From positions 1-7,977 of the forward strand of contig JALULO010000205.1 of NCBI GenBank assembly GCA_027056215.1: a stretch of DNA of 7,977 nucleotides, given 5' to 3'. The notes below the pieces were generated by a model. It was not told the origin of the DNA, did not search any database, and worked only from the letters and a program-made list of their open reading frames with translations. Numbering within the stretch: the first letter of the stretch is position 1; each line of letters starts with the position of its first letter. Source of the DNA: Campylobacterales bacterium (lineage in GTDB: Bacteria; Campylobacterota; Campylobacteria; Campylobacterales; QNZT01). Shown here piece by piece: positions 1-5,630 of this stretch. The translations under genes and the position numbers were made by a program.

Positions 1-1274
1 TGCATTCTGATCTTTTGAGTAAATCCAGGAAACTCAGTTTCTAAAAAATTTGCCATGTTTAGGGCATCGGCTTTATTGGCTATTACCCCATAACTACACT
101 CGTTTTTTCCTACACACGCTACGAGATTGTTAAAAAACGGTGAACTGATATTTGGATGTTTTTCAAAAAACATCTCTTTTACAAATGCTTCTTTATCACT
201 AACATGGGTAATAAAAAGATTTTGTTCTACACTAAGCCTTATCTCGCCACCTGTTTGTGCCGCGAGTTTAGCCGTTTCTATCATATCACTACCACTGAAA
301 AGCCCTGCTTTGACGATCGCATGAACAGCCGATGTCCCATCTTTTAACTGCACACTTCCCTGTTCATTTTCAAAATAATCCATTTTACACAACGTTTCAC
401 CAGCTTCTTTATATGATGTTTTCGTAAACTCTGAAAATGCTTCTCTAAAACCTTCCATTCCTAACGCTTCGATCAAAAAGTGCATCCTATTTTTGTTACG
501 ATTATCTCTAAATCCATACATTTTATAAAAAGCTACGATTTGTTCAAAAAACGCTTCTACTTCATGTGAGAGTAAAAATATATTTGCATCTTTGGCAACT
601 TTTCCAACTTTCCCACCTACATAGACATTAAACCCATACATACCTTCTTTCATAGCCAATATAAAACAGCAATCATGTCCATAAACATTACAACGATTTG
701 CGATACTGCCACTTATGGCTGTATTAAATTTTCGAGGAAGTACTCCTGTATAGGCATCTTTTTTGAGAAAAATAGCCTGAAGTTTTTCTAAAATCGGAAA
801 ACTTTCTATAACATTATCATAAGACAACCCATCAAGCGGATCGATGACAATATTTCGTAGATTATCCATACCTGTTTGATAACTTGTGATACCCACACTC
901 TCTAACTTTTCAAAAACAGTTGGCACATCTTCAATCATCAAGTTGCGTATCTCTACTTGCATTCTGGTTGTCAAGTTCATCTCATCTTTGGCATACGCTT
1001 TTGTCACTTCACCCAAAACCTCAGCCTGTTTTGGTATCAAACGCCCTCCAGGAATCCTAATACGCAACATGAACTGTTTTGGTGTTAAGGAATCCTTATC
1101 AAAAAGTCCAAAGTATTTTAAGAAAACTGCTTTATCTTCTTTGTCTAAAAAATCATAACCCTCTTTACTCGCTTTATAAAGTCTTGCAAGTGCCTCAGCA
1201 GGTGTCATCTTTTCTTTAGTTTTTTCAACTTTATTTATTTTCTCACGGCGTAATCCCTGAAGTTTGGCTAACAT
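1..1274 (-). CDS. nirA: Ferredoxin-type siroheme nitrite reductase NirA (3' end cut by window edge)
   Basis: Partial gene: 424 residues are visible, and the frame is still open at the left edge. The family catalyses six-electron reduction of nitrite to ammonium in the cytoplasm, using siroheme coupled to a [4Fe-4S] cluster. Visible motifs of the nitrite/sulfite reductase family are FMLRIRIPGG (68-77), LTTRMQVEIR (101-110), GMDNLRN (135-141), LPRKFNTAISG (179-189), and the first cluster cysteine pair C387-x5-C393, followed by a conserved Lys at 401. The second pair (CxxxC, usually in a GCPNSC context) should lie just beyond the edge. The ATG is supported by AAGGA six bases upstream. The start is 36 bases after the kinase stop codon, so the genes are probably co-transcribed. 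A sulfite reductase is the alternative, but the NarK neighbour favours nitrite. It may serve assimilation or nitrite detoxification. Confidence 0.88.
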   Translation of the reverse strand, partial: MLAKLQGLRREKINKVEKTKEKMTPAEALARLYKASKEGYDFLDKEDKAVFLKYFGLFDKDSLTPKQFMLRIRIPGGRLIPKQAEVLGEVTKAYAKDEMNLTTRMQVEIRNLMIEDVPTVFEKLESVGITSYQTGMDNLRNIVIDPLDGLSYDNVIESFPILEKLQAIFLKKDAYTGVLPRKFNTAISGSIANRCNVYGHDCCFILAMKEGMYGFNVYVGGKVGKVAKDANIFLLSHEVEAFFEQIVAFYKMYGFRDNRNKNRMHFLIEALGMEGFREAFSEFTKTSYKEAGETLCKMDYFENEQGSVQLKDGTSAVHAIVKAGLFSGSDMIETAKLAAQTGGEIRLSVEQNLFITHVSDKEAFVKEMFFEKHPNISSPFFNNLVACVGKNECSYGVIANKADALNMANFLETEFPGFTQKIRM

Positions 1275-1310
1275 CCCTCTTCCTTTACATAATTATTTTT
1301 TCTATACATC

Positions 1311-2945
1311 TTATCCCCTTTGTATCAATAAAAACACCAATATTAGATTTACTATAAATGAAATAATAAAGGCAATACGATACACTTTTTTCGGCTCTCG
1401 CTCAATCAAAGAGAGACTTTTATCAAAAAATGGTTTTACTTTTGTCGGATTTTCCAACTCATAAAGCATCTCGCTATAGTTTTTGTAACGACAATCCGTA
1501 TCGATACAAATAGTACGTAGTATCACACTCTCTAGCCAATTTGGTATCTTTGGATTGTAGTATGTTGGATTTTTAGGCTTTTTGAAACTCGGAGTTTGAA
1601 ACGGTTCTATCTCACCATAGGGAAGTTTGCCCGTCAGTGATTCATAAAGTGTCACACCTATCGCAAAAATCTCACTCTGCTCGTTAATATTTTCCGCTTT
1701 AAATCGCTCAGGTGCTAGATAAGACGGTGTACCCGCACGGGAATTGAGTGAAAATATCTCTACAATACTCCCAAAATCAACCATTTTATAATAAGTCTTT
1801 CCACCACGCTGTGCTCTGATAATATTTTCAGGCTTTATGTCGCCGTGGACAAGATCAAATTTGAGTAAAAATTGATTCATGTGAAGCAAGAACTTCGCTA
1901 AATGAACACCCTCATCGATAGAAAGTAATCTTCGGATAAGATACTTTTTTAATTCATCCCCATGAACATACTGCATGATATAGTATCTAGAAGTTCTGTT
2001 TCTTGGAATCACTGATTTTGGGAAGTACCCAGCTTTAAGTCTTTTTGCATTCCAAGCTTCTTTGACATAAAGATCTAAAATCCGCTCATCTTCAAGTGCT
2101 TCATACGGAGCAAATTTGATCACATACTCTACACCACTTTTTTTGCAAAGCCATGTTCTTTCATTTTGTACCATCGGTTTAATTAATTGATACCCATCAG
2201 TCACTTCATCTTTTTTAAGTGTCTTTGGAATTTCAAGCACAGCTTGTTTTAATTGGCAAAATTGGTCTGTTTTATCAATCTCTATCACTACCGCTGTCGT
2301 ATCATCAGGGAGATTGTCCTTTGTGAGCTTACTGGCTTGTTTAACTAAAAAATGTGCGCCAAGAGATATGGTAGAGAGCAGTCTTTCTTCACTTAAGAGG
2401 GTATAAAGACCATCACTACACAAAAGTATCTTGTCATTTTCATTGATAATATTTTCAAAATAATATGGATCAACACTTTTACCCAAGCCAATTGCCTGCG
2501 TTAAAACACCTTCCATATGCTCTTCCTCTTCACTATGATCATGGGAGAGTTGAGAAAGTTTTTGATCTCTAAGAAGATAGATACGACTATCTCCTACATT
2601 TGCACCGTAAAGTTTAGTTCCTTCTATCACCACAAGGGCAAGGGTAGTCACCAACTCTTCCCTCTCATAAAGATCCATAGATTCAGTATAGAGAATCGTG
2701 TTTATATTTTTGATAAAGTGCAAAATAGATTTTTCAAGACTCCATGAAAGTGGTCTATTTTTCAGGTTTGTTTCTAAAAAACGACATACTCTCTGTGCAG
2801 CTTCTGCCCCATGGGCAGCACTTCCCACACCATCACAAAGCACGGCGATTGTTAAATCTTGTACCTGCCTATAAGTAAAAGCATCATCACCTTTGAGCTC
2901 TTTACCTTTGGCAAGTGTAAATCCTGCAACTTTTATTTTTGCCAT
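1311..2945 (-). CDS. Fused PP2C phosphatase / Ser-Thr protein kinase with C-terminal membrane anchor
   Basis: Bifunctional signalling protein of about 544 residues. The N-terminal half is a PP2C-type phosphatase with metal-binding acidic motifs GDD (19-21), DGVG (38-41), GDSR (118-121), SDG (177-179) and PDD (213-215). The C-terminal half is a Hanks-type kinase: VIK Lys277, helix-C Glu296, catalytic HGDIKPEN (367-374, Asp369), DFG (390-392), and GTPSYLAPE ending at 413. The usual GxGxxG loop is not recognisable near residue 255. A hydrophobic helix at about 521-541 ends the protein, so both catalytic domains probably face the cytoplasm from the inner membrane. I chose the ATG at 2945 over an in-frame ATG at 2996: the longer start would overlap narK by 43 bases, and the PP2C fold begins right after the internal Met. 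The start is eight bases beyond the narK stop. As I recall, similar fusions sit between nasA and nirB in pseudomonads, which suggests control of nitrate use. Confidence 0.88.
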   Translation of the reverse strand: MAKIKVAGFTLAKGKELKGDDAFTYRQVQDLTIAVLCDGVGSAAHGAEAAQRVCRFLETNLKNRPLSWSLEKSILHFIKNINTILYTESMDLYEREELVTTLALVVIEGTKLYGANVGDSRIYLLRDQKLSQLSHDHSEEEEHMEGVLTQAIGLGKSVDPYYFENIINENDKILLCSDGLYTLLSEERLLSTISLGAHFLVKQASKLTKDNLPDDTTAVVIEIDKTDQFCQLKQAVLEIPKTLKKDEVTDGYQLIKPMVQNERTWLCKKSGVEYVIKFAPYEALEDERILDLYVKEAWNAKRLKAGYFPKSVIPRNRTSRYYIMQYVHGDELKKYLIRRLLSIDEGVHLAKFLLHMNQFLLKFDLVHGDIKPENIIRAQRGGKTYYKMVDFGSIVEIFSLNSRAGTPSYLAPERFKAENINEQSEIFAIGVTLYESLTGKLPYGEIEPFQTPSFKKPKNPTYYNPKIPNWLESVILRTICIDTDCRYKNYSEMLYELENPTKVKPFFDKSLSLIEREPKKVYRIAFIISFIVNLILVFLLIQRG

Positions 2946-2953
2946 ATAAGAAC

Positions 2954-4237
2954 CTAAATCCTTCCACCAGCCTGTACGCCCCAGGTCGTTCTCCATCTGG
3001 TTTTAACAAATGAAATACCACTAATCGCCACCAAAACCACTACCGCAAAGATGATAAATCCAACACTATAACCATCAAATGCACCTTTAGACCAACCAAG
3101 TGTTTTGATAAGCGCTGTACCACCAAGTCCACCCGCTGCCCCTATAATACCAGTCATAATACCGATATCTTTACCAAAACGCTGAGGTACAAGTTGGAAC
3201 ACCGCACCATTTGCCATACCAAGATTTGCCATAATAAGGAACAATACCAAAATGGCGATAAAAAATGGCAACTGTACAAATGCTGTTACAAGTGCTAAAA
3301 GTGCTACAATACCGTAAAAGAAATATAAAGATTTTACACCACCGATTTTATCTGCAATACTTCCTCCAACAGGTCTCAAGACCGCACCAGCAAATATACA
3401 AATCGCACCAAAATAACCTGCAACAACTTTAACATTATTCTCATCCAATATATCCAAACCAAAGGCACTCATGTCCGCTTGATAAGTATTCATCAAATAG
3501 ACTTTCATATACCCTGCAAAACCAACAAAGCCACCAAAAGAGACAGCATAGAAGAGATTAAACCACCAAGTATCTTTATCTCTAAGTAGTTTTAAATAAT
3601 CTTTGACTTTCTTAGGTCTTGGTGTATAGACTGATGCCGGTGCATCTTTTGCCATTAAAAAGTATGTGATAAAAACAATCGTAGATAAAACACCACCCAC
3701 TAAAAATACGGCTTCCCAACCCCACTTTTCAGCGATCTTTGGAGCAAATAAGAAATCGATCACAACACCGATATTTCCCGCTCCGGCAATTCCCAACACA
3801 ATACCCTGTAACTTTGGTGGATACCATTGCCCCGCCTGAGGTAAAGCAACCGCGAAAGAAGCTCCTGCAAAACCAAGTGCTAGTGCAACAACCAACAGTT
3901 CTTGATATGTAATCGTACTACCTTGAAAATAAGCATAAAAAAGTGCACATATGACAATAAACTGAGAAGTTAAAGCTGTTTTTTTAGCACCAAACTTATC
4001 CACACCAAAACCAAGCAAAATCCTCAAAAGTGCCCCTGAGAGGATAGGAAGAGAAAGAAGTGTCGCTTTTTGCGAAGCACTCATCATAAATCCACCTGCT
4101 GCCAATGACTCTGATATCTCGGTAGAAAGAGGTCCAAGCATCGTCCAAACCATAAAACTAAAATCAAAATATAAAAATGCCGCCATTAATGTCGGCCAAT
4201 GCCCCTGCCCTTTAAGTGCTTTAAATCCACCTGCCAT
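2954..4237 (-). CDS. narK: NarK/NasA-family nitrate/nitrite transporter (MFS)
   Basis: A 427-residue, about 12-helix major facilitator protein of the nitrate/nitrite porter family, moving nitrate and/or nitrite across the inner membrane. Both family signatures are visible: AGAGNIG (151-157) in helix 5, and the second signature ending in GAAGGLGG (366-373), preceded by NGAVFQLVPQRFG. Conserved substrate-binding arginines in helices 2 and 8 are present as R72 and R288, matching R89 and R305 of E. coli NarK by context. AGGAG lies five bases before the ATG. It is the first gene of a cluster with the kinase/phosphatase and NirA, so it probably supplies nitrate or nitrite for reduction to ammonium. 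An antiporter role in nitrate respiration or nitrite export cannot be excluded. A nitrate reductase is not in the window. Confidence 0.92.
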   Translation of the reverse strand: MAGGFKALKGQGHWPTLMAAFLYFDFSFMVWTMLGPLSTEISESLAAGGFMMSASQKATLLSLPILSGALLRILLGFGVDKFGAKKTALTSQFIVICALFYAYFQGSTITYQELLVVALALGFAGASFAVALPQAGQWYPPKLQGIVLGIAGAGNIGVVIDFLFAPKIAEKWGWEAVFLVGGVLSTIVFITYFLMAKDAPASVYTPRPKKVKDYLKLLRDKDTWWFNLFYAVSFGGFVGFAGYMKVYLMNTYQADMSAFGLDILDENNVKVVAGYFGAICIFAGAVLRPVGGSIADKIGGVKSLYFFYGIVALLALVTAFVQLPFFIAILVLFLIMANLGMANGAVFQLVPQRFGKDIGIMTGIIGAAGGLGGTALIKTLGWSKGAFDGYSVGFIIFAVVVLVAISGISFVKTRWRTTWGVQAGGRI

Positions 4238-4254
4238 ATAAACTCCTGATTTTT

Positions 4255-4273
4255 ATTATATGACGGTATTATA
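4255..4273 (-). promoter_or_regulatory. Candidate promoter of narK (-10 boxes)
   Basis: A perfect TATAAT lies at 4273-4268 on the minus strand. It predicts transcription starting near 4261 and a leader of about 24 bases. A second TATAAT at 4260-4255 would put the start inside the ribosome site and is less likely. No convincing -35 box is seen, which is common for sigma-70 promoters in Campylobacterota. This suggests narK-kinase-nirA can be transcribed independently of the upstream genes. Confidence 0.45.
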
Positions 4274-4305
4274 CATGCTTTATGTCCTTTTTATATACTT
4301 TAAAT

Positions 4306-4322
4306 TGATTAATTTTTAATCA
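4306..4322. promoter_or_regulatory. AT-rich inverted repeat upstream of narK (possible operator)
   Basis: Perfect 7-base arms TGATTAA and TTAATCA flank a TTT centre. The dyad is about 53 bases upstream of the predicted narK start and about 22 bases past the stop of the 30-aa gene. The spacing does not fit an FNR/CRP site, which needs TTGAT-N4-ATCAA. It could be an operator for another dimeric regulator or only a weak hairpin. No T-run follows on the minus strand, so it is a poor terminator. Confidence 0.3.
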
Positions 4323-4343
4323 TACTGTTTTATTGAATCTTGC

Positions 4344-4436
4344 TTACTTGTTTAAATCATCCTTATCAGCTGTCATAGCAACTGCAATAAGTCCTACTAA
4401 AAACAGTAAAATAAGTGCTACATATATCCATGCCAT
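4344..4436 (-). CDS. 30-residue single-helix membrane microprotein
   Basis: A small ORF of 30 codons. It begins MAWIYVALILLFLVG, has one hydrophobic helix at about residues 3-21, and ends in a short charged tail (ADKDDLNK). AAAGGA stands five bases before the ATG, and the start is one base past the stop of the YcxB-like gene, so translation is probably coupled. The protein is not recognised. Its size and shape resemble the single-helix small subunits of heme-copper oxidases, such as subunit IIa of the Thermus ba3 enzyme or CcoQ-like peptides. With a B-family heme-copper enzyme upstream in the same direction, a structural or assembly role there is plausible. A link to the NarK transporter downstream is the alternative. 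The coding assignment rests on the ribosome site, the spacing and the hydrophobic pattern. Confidence 0.6.
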   Translation of the reverse strand: MAWIYVALILLFLVGLIAVAMTADKDDLNK

Positions 4437-4437
4437 A

Positions 4438-4926
4438 CTAATCCTTTATGTAGTTTTTTGCTTTTTCTTTTGCAAGTTTGGCAAATGCATTTTTCTCATC
4501 TATATCTTTAAATGCTGTAGCTGGAAAAAATAAAAATGATTTATCAAAAAATAATAAAAAACCTTTTTCGAGAGAAATAACTTCTAAAATAGTATCCCAA
4601 TCTATATCAGTTTGGTTGATAATTATTTTTTCTTTCTCTATTGTAACATGATAAATTCTCTCTTGATCAAATGACTTTTCGATAAGTCTTTTTCGTATCT
4701 TCCATCTAAAAAAATACCAATAAAGTACCAAGATAGTAGAAACAAGCAAAAGCCCTATTGAACCTTTTCTTATGGCAGCTACTACCCCAAATTGCGTCAT
4801 AGCTATAAAAATCCAACCTAAAAATCTTTTGGAAGAGTGTTTCATCTCATACTTATAGGCTTGATGAGAAGCATCTAAAAATGTTTTTTTATCCCATGTG
4901 TAAGTGAGTTTGATAGGTTTAAACAT
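4438..4926 (-). CDS. YcxB-like two-helix membrane protein
   Basis: A 162-residue protein resembling the YcxB-like family, whose biochemical role is unknown. Two membrane helices lie at about 35-52 and 56-73, flanked by basic residues (RWKIRKR after the second). The C-terminal domain (about 90-155) has the beta-rich YcxB pattern: alternating hydrophobic strands, IDWDTILEV (108-116), then GFLLFF and FLFFPATAF, the usual place of the conserved Pro-x-x-x-F. It probably faces the cytoplasm. Its ATG overlaps the end of the preceding 201-aa gene by eight bases (ATGTTTAA). No strong ribosome site is seen, so translational coupling is likely. The 30-aa gene starts one base after its stop. Family membership is judged by pattern only. 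Confidence 0.72.
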   Translation of the reverse strand: MFKPIKLTYTWDKKTFLDASHQAYKYEMKHSSKRFLGWIFIAMTQFGVVAAIRKGSIGLLLVSTILVLYWYFFRWKIRKRLIEKSFDQERIYHVTIEKEKIIINQTDIDWDTILEVISLEKGFLLFFDKSFLFFPATAFKDIDEKNAFAKLAKEKAKNYIKD

Positions 4927-5524
4927 GCTCTTCGCACTCCGTGATAATCAGATCACTTTTTTTCACACAACCTTGATCTTCAATCTCACCGATTTTGCTA
5001 AGTGTTTGTACATAAAGTTCTTCAAATATTTTTGCATTTTTCTGATACTTTTTACTCTCCTTCTTACCATATATATAAGCGACAAGTACAGAAAGTGCAA
5101 AAAAAGCGTATATCCATGATTGCCACTCTTTTAAATCCAAAAGTACGATGAAGTACTGCACGGAGAAAAGCACAAAAAACTCAATCGAAAAGATGATAAC
5201 CAGCGTAGCACTCTGCTCAAAATCAAGTGTATATTTTTCTAATTCTCTAAGAGAGGCTAAGTTTTTATTGATAGTTTCTGCTTTTGTTTTACACGCTTTA
5301 TCAAGATTTTTTAAAGGTATATCTTTTATATGGATATTGCCAATATTGTATTCAACATTTATCTGTTTGTAGTCCCTTAAGATCTGTGGATGTTCCTCTA
5401 AAATATCCAAGATCTCAGCTGTTGTAACATGACTCTTTTTTGCGATCTTTTGCACATCTTGAAGTACAAGATCATACAGACCTACACTTTTGATCTCCTC
5501 AGCCACCCTATCTAAATGTATCAA
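4919..5524 (-). CDS. Hypothetical membrane protein with two central helices, TTG start
   Basis: A 201-residue protein I do not recognise. Residues 1-100 are mostly charged and helical, including a possible helix-turn-helix-like stretch at 33-52 and a coiled-coil-like run at 70-100. Two membrane helices follow at about 106-129 and 135-153. The remainder is a charged, probably cytoplasmic tail with Cys186 and Cys197. The start codon is TTG at 5524-5522, supported by AAAGGA six bases upstream; no in-frame ATG gives a comparable start. It is the first of three overlapping or abutting small genes and follows the NO-reductase-like genes after a 106-base gap carrying two hairpins. An accessory role for that enzyme is possible, but no motif shows it. 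Confidence 0.72.
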   Translation of the reverse strand: MIHLDRVAEEIKSVGLYDLVLQDVQKIAKKSHVTTAEILDILEEHPQILRDYKQINVEYNIGNIHIKDIPLKNLDKACKTKAETINKNLASLRELEKYTLDFEQSATLVIIFSIEFFVLFSVQYFIVLLDLKEWQSWIYAFFALSVLVAYIYGKKESKKYQKNAKIFEELYVQTLSKIGEIEDQGCVKKSDLIITECEEHV

Positions 5525-5530
5525 TCACTA

Positions 5531-5536
5531 TCCTTT
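5531..5536 (-). promoter_or_regulatory. Ribosome binding site deciding a TTG start
   Basis: AAAGGA on the minus strand is followed by TAGTGA and then TTG. The six-base spacing supports the TTG at 5524 as the start of the 201-aa gene. A GTG inside the spacer is out of frame. Confidence 0.6.
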
Positions 5537-5556
5537 AGTCTCCACTTCCATTTGTA

Positions 5557-5599
5557 ATATCATCTATAAAAACAAGTTCCTTGTGCTTATAGATGATAT
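5557..5599. repeat. Long inverted repeat (intercistronic hairpin)
   Basis: Perfect 13-base arms, ATATCATCTATAA (5557-5569) and its complement (5587-5599), enclose a second stem ACAAG/CTTGT (5572-5576 with 5580-5584) around a TTC loop. The minus-strand RNA would form a stem of about 18 pairs with one small internal mismatch. No U-run follows on the minus strand, so it is more likely an mRNA processing or stability element between the enzyme genes and the accessory genes than a simple terminator. Confidence 0.7.
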
Positions 5600-5600
5600 C

Positions 5601-5621
5601 CATGAGAGTTTTCCTCTCATG
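5601..5621. repeat. Second hairpin directly after the subunit I stop
   Basis: Perfect 8-base arms CATGAGAG (5601-5608) and CTCTCATG (5614-5621) flank a 5-base loop. In the minus-strand transcript it begins nine bases after the subunit I stop codon and is followed one base later by the longer hairpin. It could protect the 3' end of the upstream message from exonucleases. On the plus strand a T-rich run follows it, but no plus-strand gene is seen to use it. Confidence 0.6.
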
Positions 5622-5630
5622 AATATTTAT

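Noticed and set aside
886..1158. Plus-strand ORF of 90 codons
   Set aside because: Antisense to NirA motifs; composition is that of a reverse-strand shadow.
2946..2996. Longer start for the kinase/phosphatase at an ATG inside narK
   Set aside because: It would overlap narK by 43 bases and add 17 residues with no family match; the ATG at 2945 has an AGG-containing leader and begins right at the PP2C fold.
4306..4322. Inverted repeat as a rho-independent terminator for the 30-aa gene
   Set aside because: The stem is only A/T-rich and seven pairs long, and no U-run follows on the minus strand.
4333..4533. Plus-strand ORF of 66 codons over the 30-aa gene
   Set aside because: Antisense to the YcxB-like and microprotein genes, whose start, ribosome site and spacing are coherent on the minus strand.
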